Source: a candidate division WWE3 bacterium RIFCSPLOWO2_01_FULL_39_13 (lineage in GTDB: Bacteria > Patescibacteriota > WWE3 > 2-01-FULL-39-13). Taken from it: a DNA stretch of 37,061 bases. The stretch is taken from assembly GCA_001772665.1 (NCBI GenBank), contig MEVH01000015.1, positions 13,223 through 50,283 of the forward strand. The letters are read 5' to 3'. Positions within the stretch are counted from its first letter, which is position 1; every line of letters starts with the position of its first letter. The notes under the pieces were generated by a model, which had not been told where the DNA came from, searched no databases, and saw nothing but the letters and a program-made list of their open reading frames with translations. Made by a program: the position numbers and the translations under genes. Positions 1 through 7,448 of the stretch are shown piece after piece.

Positions 1-2
1 AC

Positions 3-1352
3 AAAAGATATAAAAAAGAAGTAGAAATCAACTGGTACGAAAAATGCAAAAAGCTGGATTTTAAAAAACTTCCGAATCACGAAACTCTGCCAGAAAATCT
101 TGATAAAACAAAACACCTCCTATTAATTCCTACGGTAAATGAAAGCTTTGAAATTTTAAATGACTCAATAGGAGCAATAACTAAAGCAAATTACCCAATG
201 GAAAATATTGTTTTAGCTATTGGAACCGAAGAAATTGGCAGAGACCAGGTCTCGGATGTGATAAGGAGGCTGAAAGAAAAATATGGTGAAAAACTTCCAA
301 GGATTCTGCATTACATCCACCCAAAAGGAATTCCCGGAGAAATTGTCGGGGTTGCATCTCCGAACCGCGCATGGGCAGCAAAACATGCAGTAGAACAACT
401 TAAAAAGGAGGGTGAAAACATGAATAATTACATTTTCACCACATTTGACTCAGACTGGAGGCTCCATCCAGAATTCCTGCCACGCGTTGCATATGAGTAT
501 CTTACTGACGCAAAAAGATTCAACAGATTTTACGAAACCGTCGTGCATCTTTTCAGCAACAATATTTGGGATGTTCCGATTTTGTCGCGCATAGAAGCAA
601 ACAATGTAACCCTTGGAGTGCTTTCAAACTGGTCGTCAGGACAGCTCTTTGCTACGCCTAAAGAAACTTTCACCTGCTATTCATGCGCACTAGACACCCT
701 GATCACATCTGAGTACTGGGATACAAGATTCATTGACGATACAGTATTTTACTGGAGGGCGTTTAAAGCCCGAAAAGGAGATTTCGGCGACCGGCACTTT
801 TATATCCCAATCTACGGCGACGCAACAGGAGGATCAAACCTGCTGACAGCATACAAGAACTTGTATAAACAACTTGTAAGATGGGGCTGGGGAAGCGTCA
901 CTACTGTTATGGCAATAAAGGCAATTCTTGCTCATGCTGACAATAAGTCCTCTTTATCAGACAGAATTATGTGGATTTATTCAAAAGTCGAGAGGCACCT
1001 TTTCATGCGCACCGCAGTATTTCTTATAACATTTGGCTTTTCAATAATTACGCTCGTGAACGCTGCCTTTAAAAACTCCTCTACTGTTTACGGACTTCCC
1101 CAGCTTATGAGCATAATTCTTACCGGAGGGCTCTTAATGTTCATCCCGGCAACCTACATCCGCCTCAAGCTTTATGAAAACCATCTGCCTAAAAATTTCA
1201 CAAAGGTAAAAAGAATTTTAATGTGGCTTGAAGGTCCGGTAGTAGGGATAAATCTTTTGACTTATTCGTTTATACCATTTGTGTATGCAGAGACAATGAT
1301 GATGCTTGGGAAGCTTCCAAAAGTGACGTTTTATACACCGAAAACAAGGTAG
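3..1352 (+). CDS. Family-2 glycosyltransferase, membrane-bound, 5' end outside window
   Basis: The frame is open from base 3 with no stop, so the gene begins upstream; the first ATG at 198 is internal because coding-like sequence (a typical LLLIPTVNES first strand of a GT-A fold) precedes it. A DxD-type nucleotide-sugar/metal site (D-S-D) is encoded at 447-455 and a QxxRW-type acceptor motif (QLVRW) at 870-884, as in processive GT2 enzymes. Three or more hydrophobic segments follow in the last 130 residues, so the enzyme is anchored in the cytoplasmic membrane. Role inferred: synthesis of a surface polysaccharide or glycolipid. The acceptor cannot be told. The next promoter (TATAAT at 1353) starts at the base after the stop codon. 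Confidence 0.85.
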   Translation, partial: KRYKKEVEINWYEKCKKLDFKKLPNHETLPENLDKTKHLLLIPTVNESFEILNDSIGAITKANYPMENIVLAIGTEEIGRDQVSDVIRRLKEKYGEKLPRILHYIHPKGIPGEIVGVASPNRAWAAKHAVEQLKKEGENMNNYIFTTFDSDWRLHPEFLPRVAYEYLTDAKRFNRFYETVVHLFSNNIWDVPILSRIEANNVTLGVLSNWSSGQLFATPKETFTCYSCALDTLITSEYWDTRFIDDTVFYWRAFKARKGDFGDRHFYIPIYGDATGGSNLLTAYKNLYKQLVRWGWGSVTTVMAIKAILAHADNKSSLSDRIMWIYSKVERHLFMRTAVFLITFGFSIITLVNAAFKNSSTVYGLPQLMSIILTGGLLMFIPATYIRLKLYENHLPKNFTKVKRILMWLEGPVVGINLLTYSFIPFVYAETMMMLGKLPKVTFYTPKTR

Positions 1353-1365
1353 TATAATTCAGCCA

Positions 1366-1686
1366 ATGACTCCACTAGCACACCTTTCAAGCAGCCTTCT
1401 AATTTATCAACTACCGCGAGCTTACGCACGCGGTATGCTGTAGCGTCGCTTCGTTCCTTGCATTCCCACCTTCGGTGGAAAAGTAATGCTCGCTTTGCGA
1501 GTTTTATGGCTCAAATCCCTCGACCTTACGGTCGGGGTATTTCGCTCGCATTATAAAGGCGCTGTTCTCTACAACCTCAACTTGCCAACAGGGCTAATCT
1601 TTGTACTGGCGCTTGCCGGATCTTTCGCTCCGGACATTGATGGACTGTCGGATTTCTACGGAGAATTAAGCGCCGAAAAATGGTAA
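1366..1686 (+). pseudogene. Interrupted and truncated DUF457-like membrane hydrolase gene
   Basis: A TATAAT box at 1353-1358 sits 7 bases before an ATG at 1366, which opens a frame beginning MTPLAHLSSSLLIY. The frame is cut at codon 14 by the 147-bp palindromic element (1408-1554), which brings a TAG at 1441. Removing the element with one TTAT copy restores one continuous frame in which the start joins KGAVLYNLN..., then a hydrophobic segment and GSFAPDIDGL, ending at TAA 1684-1686 (57 residues). The MTPLxH start and the PDIDG motif are typical of DUF457 / YbcI-type metal-dependent membrane hydrolases, usually 150-200 residues, so the 3' part is also lost. The joined reading is seen directly; the family call is my recognition. 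Confidence 0.55.
1408..1554. mobile_element. 147-bp hairpin-rich palindromic element, copy 1
   Basis: Nearly identical to 25618-25764 (one mismatch, G1448 versus A25658). It is flanked by TTAT at 1404-1407 and 1551-1554, followed by AAA. It contains short inverted repeats in series: TACCGCG/CGCGGTA (1412-1418, 1429-1435), AGCG/CGCT (1442-1450), CCACC/GGTGG (1466-1478), CTCGC/GCGAG (1489-1501) and CGACC/GGTCG (1521-1534), most with 3-4 base loops. No terminal inverted repeat or long reading frame is seen. A 66-codon frame through it is accidental, since both copies give the same peptide with unrelated continuations. Looks like a non-autonomous element moved by a factor encoded elsewhere. Confidence 0.75.
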
Positions 1687-1689
1687 AAT
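1681..1689 (+). promoter_or_regulatory. Extended -10 promoter of mntA-hepT
   Basis: TGG-TAAAAT, with the box ending 6 bases before the ATG at 1696, implies a leaderless mRNA. It overlaps the stop codon of the preceding gene fossil. Confidence 0.6.
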
Positions 1690-1695
1690 CGCATT

Positions 1696-1998
1696 ATGCA
1701 GATAGACTTTATTGACCAGAACAAACTGCGGAGGCAAATTAAATCCATCATCAAAAGCAGTCTTGGGCCTAGCTACAGAGTCTACTTTTTCGGTTCAAGG
1801 GTAAAAGGAAACAATTTAGAAAGATCCGATATAGACATCGCCATTGGTGGACCTCAAAAAGTATCAGCCTCCAAAAGGCTTGACTTGCAGGATCAAATTG
1901 ATAATCTTCCCTATCTTTATAAATTTGATATAGTTGACTTGAATTCTATGCCTAAGGAGTTTTCACAGAAAATTATGATTAATGCTGAGGAGTTCTAA
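1696..1998 (+). CDS. mntA: MntA-type nucleotidyltransferase antitoxin
   Basis: A 100-residue minimal nucleotidyltransferase. It carries the polymerase-beta-fold signature GS-x10-DxD (G33, S34, D45, D47) and a third acidic position in the FDIVDL strand (D78). Its length and its pairing with a HEPN gene five bases downstream match the MntA/HepT (HI0073/HI0074) toxin-antitoxin family. In studied members MntA adds AMP groups to a tyrosine of HepT and so silences its RNase activity. The start follows a TAAAAT box by 6 bases. Expected to be a cytoplasmic two-gene operon. Confidence 0.85.
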   Translation: MQIDFIDQNKLRRQIKSIIKSSLGPSYRVYFFGSRVKGNNLERSDIDIAIGGPQKVSASKRLDLQDQIDNLPYLYKFDIVDLNSMPKEFSQKIMINAEEF

Positions 1999-2002
1999 TT
2001 AA

Positions 2003-2371
2003 ATGGAAAAACTAAGTGATTTCTCCAATTCGCTAAACAGACTCGAGGAGGCGCTGAAAGTCGATAAATCAGATATTTCCCGCGATTCTGCAATTAAGAG
2101 GTTTGAGCTGGCTTTCGACTTAGCCTGGAAATGTATTAAAGAATTCTCAAAAGACCAGGGGCTGGAATGTTACTCGCCACGAGACTGTTTTAAAACAGCT
2201 TTCGAGCTGAAGCTTATTGATCATGATGAAAAATGGCTTGAAATGATACAATCTCGCAACGAGTCGGTTCACCTATATAACGAGAAAGGTGCTGAGAATC
2301 TTTTCTCCAAATTACCTGAATTTCTGAACTTGCTTAAAGGACTTAACGAGAACCTGAAATCTCGATACTGA
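2003..2371 (+). CDS. hepT: HepT-type HEPN RNase toxin
   Basis: A 122-residue all-helical HEPN protein. It shows the catalytic and target motif RX4HXY as R85-N-E-S-V-H90-L-Y92, followed by NE. R and H form the RNase site, and Y92 is the predicted AMPylation target of the partner nucleotidyltransferase. The gene starts 4 bases after the mntA stop. It may be annotated as a nucleotidyltransferase substrate-binding protein of the HI0074 family, an older name for the same family. All key residues are present, so the pair looks intact. Confidence 0.85.
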   Translation: MEKLSDFSNSLNRLEEALKVDKSDISRDSAIKRFELAFDLAWKCIKEFSKDQGLECYSPRDCFKTAFELKLIDHDEKWLEMIQSRNESVHLYNEKGAENLFSKLPEFLNLLKGLNENLKSRY

Positions 2372-2424
2372 GCGAACATCCTCTTCTGATGGCATCCAGG
2401 GGGAGAGCTCTGCCCCATACTCTT

Positions 2425-2433
2425 TGCTATAAT
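2425..2433 (+). promoter_or_regulatory. Extended -10 promoter of the UbiA-family gene
   Basis: TGC-TATAAT lies 7 bases before the GTG at 2441; no recognisable -35 at the usual distance. It fixes the GTG as the start of a leaderless message. Confidence 0.6.
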
Positions 2434-2440
2434 CTAGTTA

Positions 2441-3379
2441 GTGATTCTTCAGACTGAAAATAAACTTTACCACTTTGTACGGGCGGTCCGCCCGAGACAG
2501 TGGATTAAAAACGGCGTTGTCTTTGCCCCGATTATTTTTAAAGGAGAGCTTTTTGAGATAGACTTCTTTTTCAGAACAGTACTAGCATTCATATACTTTT
2601 GTGTTATAGCATCAGCAATCTACCTTATCAATGACTGCCGTGATCTTGAAAGCGACAGAGCGCATCCAATCAAAAAAGATAGACCGATAGCTGCAGGAAA
2701 AATAAGTGTAAAAGAGGCATTGACGGCAGGGCTAATAACTTTAGCAACAGCAATCCCATCAGCTTATATTCTTATTGGAAGTTATTTCGGAACGGTTCTG
2801 CTTTTCTACACAATTCTTCAATTCGCCTATATATTCAAGCTTAAAAACATAATAATTGTCGATGCACTGGCAATTGCAACCGGGTTTATTTTGCGCGTTT
2901 TTTCCGGAGCCCTTGCTATTCCTATATCTATCTCATCATGGCTTGTTCTTGCCGTAACGGGTGTCTCGCTTCTTTTGGCATTTGGAAAGCGCCGGGCAGA
3001 AAGAACACTTTTGCAGGCAAAAGGAATTTCCAACGAAAAAACAAGAAAGCTTCTTAAGCATTACCCTGACACTTTGCTGGACTCAATGATTTCGATGTCA
3101 GCATCATTCGCGATTATTACCTATTCTCTTTTCACATTTCAGACTTCTCCTGATAGAGGAATTGGAGTAATCCTTGAGGAATTTCTGCCGTCAACGTTAA
3201 TTGGGGCAAAACTCTTGATGCTTACAATACCTTTTGTCATCTACGGTGTCGCCAGATACCTTTATGTAATTTATGAAAAAAGGCAGGGAGAAAGCCCTGA
3301 AAGGATCTTAATAAGTGACAAGCCTCTGCTGTTTAATACAATTTTGTGGGCTGTAATAGTAATTTTCATTACGAATTAA
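2441..3379 (+). CDS. UbiA-family prenyltransferase, decaprenyl-phosphate phosphoribosyltransferase-like
   Basis: A 312-residue polytopic membrane protein with about nine hydrophobic segments. The N-terminus RPRQWIKN and the first Asp motif N64-D65-xx-D68-xxx-D72-R-AHPIKKDRPIAAG are hallmarks of the subgroup that includes 5-phosphoribosyl-1-diphosphate:decaprenyl-phosphate transferase. A second Asp-containing segment (YIFKLKNIIIVDALAIATGF) carries the other metal-binding region. The likely reaction is transfer of a phosphoribosyl group to polyprenyl phosphate, the first step toward a polyprenyl-linked pentose donor for surface glycans. It lies between the glycosyltransferase and the WecA-like enzyme. 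GTG start chosen from the promoter spacing. Confidence 0.75.
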   Translation: MILQTENKLYHFVRAVRPRQWIKNGVVFAPIIFKGELFEIDFFFRTVLAFIYFCVIASAIYLINDCRDLESDRAHPIKKDRPIAAGKISVKEALTAGLITLATAIPSAYILIGSYFGTVLLFYTILQFAYIFKLKNIIIVDALAIATGFILRVFSGALAIPISISSWLVLAVTGVSLLLAFGKRRAERTLLQAKGISNEKTRKLLKHYPDTLLDSMISMSASFAIITYSLFTFQTSPDRGIGVILEEFLPSTLIGAKLLMLTIPFVIYGVARYLYVIYEKRQGESPERILISDKPLLFNTILWAVIVIFITN

Positions 3380-3401
3380 AAGGAAATCTCGCTGCAATCT
3401 A

Positions 3402-4880
3402 CTATTGTCCAGGTGCGCGCGCTTTCTTGAAAATGTTGGCCATAGAAATTCCAAGAACGACAAGTGCGGCGATGGTCGCGACAGAAAGCGCGCGCACCCT
3501 GCCCTGTGTAGAAATTCCCACAAAGACCAGCAGAAACGCAGTTATCCAGTAAAAAACAGCCACTCTTGTTTTGCTCCAGCCGAATTTCTCTAAAAGAAGA
3601 TGATGCAGGTGCTCTCTGTCTCCCCAGAAAGGCATCTGTCCGCGCCTTATCCTTCTAATAATTGCAAACATTCCATCCAAAAACGGAATCATTAAAACCA
3701 GAAGAGTCGTCGCCACTTTTGTACTTCCGACAATAGACAATGCAGCAATAATCAGACCAGCAGAAGTCGCGCCAAAGCCCCACAAAAGCTTTTGAGGCGG
3801 CCATGTAAAAACAGCCATTCCCAGCCCCGCCCCAGCTGACAGCGTGGCAAGTTTAATAAATACCGCTGCCTGGGGATCTGTTTCAAGTGATCCAAGCATT
3901 AAAACAGCAATAACTATTGACGCTGCAGAAACCAGTCCGGCATATACTCCGTCCGTTCCGTTCGCAAACGACATAAAATTCATAGACCACCACATCCACA
4001 TCACCGCAGCAAGAACTCCAAGATAATAAACCTTATGCTCGCCCATAAAATCAATTACATATTTAAGCCCATCCAGCTTAATTGCCTCGCCAAACGGGTT
4101 TGGAATATAAACTAAAATTATTCCAGACATGACAGTAATAAAAACCGCCAGAATCTGCAAAAACAACCTGGTATAGGGGCTCATATCTCTTTTATCATCT
4201 CTCAGCCCCACGACAACGCAGATTGCTGCTCCGATAAGTATTCCAATAATTCTTTGGCTGGACAATATGGGAAGAATAAAAAGTGCTGGAACTAATATTC
4301 CAAGAAAATACGCCAGCCCCCCGGCGCGCGGAACCGGTTTGGTCAAAAGCATGGCTGGATGTTTGTGAATTAGCGGATCATCCATAAAACCATATTTTTT
4401 TGCAATTTTTATCACTAATGGAACTGCAGCCAGAGTTGTAATAAAAGCAAGCAATACCGGGAATACAATTATCCTGATCCAGACAGGAAGAATGAGTTCA
4501 GAGTGAGAGGTCAGCACTACTATTCGGAGAATATAAAGATTAAAAACTAAATTTATAATAAAAGAGCCTGCTGAATAAAATTTCCCTGCCTGTATATTTC
4601 CGGCCGACTGCACGCGCATCGAGATAACGATATTTGTGATTAAGAGGATAAGCCCCGCAATTAAAACTCCTTGTATAGAATTTTTTGGAGCAAGCTGATA
4701 ATCCCCCCAGGGCATAGAATAAAATAAGGGGATAATTTGGGGGATCCTTGAGAATGAATAATAAACGTAAGAAATGGTCGAAAGACTCACAGCCAAGTTC
4801 ATGATATTTAATATGAGCGATGCTTTATTATTTTTTATCAGGAGCAGGTTGATTTTAGGAAGCTTTAACTTAAAAGCCAT
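3402..4880 (-). CDS. MraY/WecA-type polyprenyl-phosphate sugar-1-phosphate transferase with extra N-terminal domain
   Basis: 492 residues. From about residue 135 this is a glycosyltransferase-family-4 integral membrane enzyme: DDP at 167-169, a GLRDD loop at 225-229, N301-FMSFANGTDG-311 (the usual NFMDGIDG catalytic loop, with one Asp replaced by Ala and a T in place of I), and a C-terminal HLHH motif typical of WecA/TagO rather than MraY. It transfers a HexNAc-1-phosphate to undecaprenyl phosphate. Residues about 20-130 form an additional membrane region with a segment (RIPQIIPLFYSMPWGDYQLAPK) resembling DUF1648, which is unusual. It ends 22 bases from the convergent UbiA-family gene. Confidence 0.8.
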   Translation of the reverse strand: MAFKLKLPKINLLLIKNNKASLILNIMNLAVSLSTISYVYYSFSRIPQIIPLFYSMPWGDYQLAPKNSIQGVLIAGLILLITNIVISMRVQSAGNIQAGKFYSAGSFIINLVFNLYILRIVVLTSHSELILPVWIRIIVFPVLLAFITTLAAVPLVIKIAKKYGFMDDPLIHKHPAMLLTKPVPRAGGLAYFLGILVPALFILPILSSQRIIGILIGAAICVVVGLRDDKRDMSPYTRLFLQILAVFITVMSGIILVYIPNPFGEAIKLDGLKYVIDFMGEHKVYYLGVLAAVMWMWWSMNFMSFANGTDGVYAGLVSAASIVIAVLMLGSLETDPQAAVFIKLATLSAGAGLGMAVFTWPPQKLLWGFGATSAGLIIAALSIVGSTKVATTLLVLMIPFLDGMFAIIRRIRRGQMPFWGDREHLHHLLLEKFGWSKTRVAVFYWITAFLLVFVGISTQGRVRALSVATIAALVVLGISMANIFKKARAPGQ

Positions 4881-4925
4881 TGATATTAATGTACTATCGA
4901 AAGGGTCACATCACAAGTTTAAAGG

Positions 4926-5357
4926 TCACTTCAAAACAATGAGAAAGAGGCTTATTTCAGAATAGGCTAATGAATCGTCTTTCATGCTTACCTCAAGATC
5001 AGCGCTTAACGGATTCATTATCAATTTTGCTTCAACCCCTTTTTCGGCAAGATCATTTGGAACAGCAGCGATTACTTTATAGCTGTCTCCTAGGTATTTC
5101 TCGGGAAGCACATTGTAAAACTTCTCGGTACGGCTTTTTCCAAGATTCAGTTTAAGGCTAATTTCCTCAGCGACATCAACGGCGGGGTTCTTGTTTATAG
5201 CTTTAGTATCAACGACGCCGAGAACGGCAGAGTCAACAGCCAAAGGCATTTGAGGCTGACTCTCCTCGTATCCCTCAAACCAAAAAGTTCCAAGCGGAAG
5301 CGCCAAAAGTACCGCAAGAAAGACTATTAATGCAGACGTATTTATAATTTTCCTCAT
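4926..5357 (-). CDS. Small exported or membrane-anchored protein, unknown function
   Basis: 143 residues. A single N-terminal hydrophobic segment (about residues 6-24) looks like an uncleaved signal anchor, leaving about 115 residues outside. No catalytic motif or Cys is recognised. The ATG overlaps the stop of the upstream membrane-protein gene (ATGA at 5354-5357), so the two are translationally coupled and probably interact. It sits 45 bases before the WecA-like gene on the same strand, which suggests an envelope role. No function is assigned. Confidence 0.6.
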   Translation of the reverse strand: MRKIINTSALIVFLAVLLALPLGTFWFEGYEESQPQMPLAVDSAVLGVVDTKAINKNPAVDVAEEISLKLNLGKSRTEKFYNVLPEKYLGDSYKVIAAVPNDLAEKGVEAKLIMNPLSADLEVSMKDDSLAYSEISLFLIVLK

Positions 5358-5995
5358 ACAAGAATCTCCTCTTTTATTTCTTCGAACTTTATTACTTTCG
5401 GCTTTCTTGGACTGTCAGGCTCAAAACTTTTTCGGTCAGTAATAATTTCCTTCTCCAGATCAATTAACAGCATTGCGGAAGACAGAATTGTTACAGTAAA
5501 TGCGCCCCAAAAGAGCAAGTAGCTTGAAAGACCGAAATAAGCCTGAAACCCAAAAATTATCGTCGTGATCCAGGCATACGAAAGCCAGACAAAGGCCTGG
5601 GAAAAAATTATTTCTGTAGCCTCAATTAGTTCACTCATGTCCATTTCAAGAAGCCGAGCCGATAAACGTGGAGAGATATGAGTGTCATGAAAAATGTGAG
5701 CCTTTACTACAACCCATATTAAGCCTGCCACAACGGCTATATACATAAAAAGGGATGAGTATGTGTTAATTTCAATATATTCTGCGGGGGTGGTGAAAAT
5801 GAGGCGGAAGCCCTCTACATTGTAGGAGGCTCCCATATAGTTTGCTAAAAAGACGATTGCTGTAATTTTCACAAATACAAGTAAAACAGCAGGGAAAATG
5901 GCGTAGTCTATAAGTTTTACCAGAGTTTTTGAATACATGGCAGGGAAATATACCTTCCTTGTTCGATCATAGTATGTTTGGTATTTATCCGTCAA
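5354..5995 (-). CDS. Polytopic membrane protein, unknown function
   Basis: 213 residues with four hydrophobic segments (roughly 28-52, 82-102, 130-155 and 160-180), and charged N- and C-termini. The predicted start is a TTG at 5995; an ATG at 5938 (residue 20) is the alternative, but the intervening residues look coding (rich in Y and R). It is coupled by a 4-base overlap to the small anchored protein downstream. I do not recognise the family. Confidence 0.6.
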   Translation of the reverse strand: MTDKYQTYYDRTRKVYFPAMYSKTLVKLIDYAIFPAVLLVFVKITAIVFLANYMGASYNVEGFRLIFTTPAEYIEINTYSSLFMYIAVVAGLIWVVVKAHIFHDTHISPRLSARLLEMDMSELIEATEIIFSQAFVWLSYAWITTIIFGFQAYFGLSSYLLFWGAFTVTILSSAMLLIDLEKEIITDRKSFEPDSPRKPKVIKFEEIKEEILV

Positions 5996-6042
5996 TACTG
6001 GCGTGAAGGTTTAAGAACCGCCATCTTATCCAGAGCGTCTTT

Positions 6043-7233
6043 TTACTCTACTTTCTCTACATACTGCTCTGAGCCGGATATCCATCCTTCTTTTCCTTCT
6101 TCATAGGGGATCTTATACCAGCCGTTTTTCTCTTCAAGCACTTTGAACGTGGCACCGGTTTCAGCCTTAGAGACCTGCTCTGCAGCAGTGCTTGCATCTA
6201 CTCTTATTCTTAAATAGCCAAGTGAATTTTCTTTTATCTTTACACTAAATCCTGTGCTTGTACCGACTCCGGAAGTTCCAGCCTTTGCCAGTGACTCTTT
6301 TGCGCTGTCGCTTAAATCGGGGCTCTGAGATGATCCAAGATATGCCATAAAAACTTCGCCCTCGAAATTTATGTCCTCAGGCTTTATTTCATTTCCCCCT
6401 TCGTCGTATACTTTGCCGTTATCAGCAATCATATAATTGAATTTTTCAGCTTTGTAGTTTCCAAAAGAAGCCACAGACCGCGTTTTCAGCCAGTAATTAA
6501 TTGCTTTTGCCCACGCCTGTTTATCGGCAAAAGCCGGATCAGATACGCTTGAAAAATTAATAAAGTGGACTCCATTTGCCACACCTTCAATGCTTGTAAC
6601 CTCAGAAGGTATAGGTCTTAAGAACATGTCCACTCTAATGTTGAGATCGTATCCCTGCATAACTTTTACGTCAACTAATTGATCCTCGTATCCATCCTTT
6701 TTAAACATAAGATTGTACTTGTCGTCATCATTTTGTTTTAACAGCTCTTTAGTTTTAAATTTAATGGGAGTTTTCCCAATCTCAACGCCGTCGACGATCA
6801 CAAGAACATCCGATACATCGGGGGACACAACAGAAATAACTTTGTCAGAGCCTCCTGTTTTGGTAAACCATAGATTCTGGCCCGAACTAAAGGAGCTGTT
6901 TACTCCAAGGTCGCGTTTTATGATTGCTGCTGTGCCGGCAGCAGGTTTGATAATTGTAGAATAAGAGCTGTTTTCTCCGTTTATATCAACATCGACTTTG
7001 CCTGTGAAAACCCGTTCTGTATAAACTGGAGTTTCGCCAAGATCCTTTCCATTTATCAGCACTGCAGCCTTGCCATTTTCTGTATCAACGCTTATTGCTG
7101 CGTTGCCGATTTCACCTTTATATGAATTAAAAATCAAAAAGCCGATGGACGCAACCACCGCAATAGATAAAACGATCGTAACGATCTGGTATACATCAAA
7201 TTTCTTCATATGAACAAAGGATACCACATTCAA
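6043..7233 (-). CDS. PEGA-domain and SH3-domain cell-surface protein
   Basis: 396 residues. An N-terminal signal anchor (about residues 16-33) is followed by two PEGA-like repeats: one with VLINGKDLGETPVY near residue 55, another with VIVDGVEIGKTPIKF near 145, followed by the KKDGYEDQ turn. A middle region of unknown fold follows. The C-terminal 70 residues form a bacterial SH3 domain (ETGATFKVLEEKNGWYKI, then EGWISGSEQYV). PEGA and SH3b domains are extracytoplasmic and bind cell-wall glycan or other surface ligands. A start at Met9 (7209) is possible, but TATAGA 8 bases upstream of the first ATG favours 7233. Confidence 0.75.
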   Translation of the reverse strand: MNVVSFVHMKKFDVYQIVTIVLSIAVVASIGFLIFNSYKGEIGNAAISVDTENGKAAVLINGKDLGETPVYTERVFTGKVDVDINGENSSYSTIIKPAAGTAAIIKRDLGVNSSFSSGQNLWFTKTGGSDKVISVVSPDVSDVLVIVDGVEIGKTPIKFKTKELLKQNDDDKYNLMFKKDGYEDQLVDVKVMQGYDLNIRVDMFLRPIPSEVTSIEGVANGVHFINFSSVSDPAFADKQAWAKAINYWLKTRSVASFGNYKAEKFNYMIADNGKVYDEGGNEIKPEDINFEGEVFMAYLGSSQSPDLSDSAKESLAKAGTSGVGTSTGFSVKIKENSLGYLRIRVDASTAAEQVSKAETGATFKVLEEKNGWYKIPYEEGKEGWISGSEQYVEKVE

Positions 7234-7265
7234 AATCTATAGTGTTATTGTAAATCTGGCTCGAA

Positions 7266-7414
7266 CTAATACTTTTTTGACGACCAGCGGATAACTATTA
7301 CTAGGCTATCCTCTAAAGCTTCCATTGCATGGGGAATGTTAGGATCATAAAATCAACTATCCAACCATGATATTTATCTGAAAAATCTTTTACACTGCCT
7401 GTTTTAATTGTCAT
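7266..7414 (-). pseudogene. Remnant of a cupin-like gene
   Basis: Reading leftward, TAAAAT lies 6 bases before an ATG at 7414 that starts MTIKTGSVKDFSDKYHGWIV. The second half of the stretch encodes, in a different frame, FYDPNIPHAMEALEDSLVI followed by VIRWSSKKY and a stop at 7266. The PHAxEALEDS phrase is typical of the conserved His region of cupin proteins. The start and end of one gene therefore appear to survive, with the middle deleted and the frame shifted near 7350. A live cupin would be about twice this length. The two coding-like frames are seen directly; the family is inferred. Confidence 0.45.
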
Positions 7415-7448
7415 CTTGGTATTTTAGTATTATAGACTTCTCAATCGT

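Noticed and set aside
1486..1686. 66-codon frame starting MLALRVLWLK, and its twin at 25696-25920
   Set aside because: Both arise from the 147-bp palindromic element and share the first 24 residues only because the DNA is repeated; continuations are unrelated.
2392..2420. GGGGAGAGCTCTGCCCC as a terminator after hepT
   Set aside because: A hairpin is possible but there is no T run, and the UbiA-family promoter follows at once.
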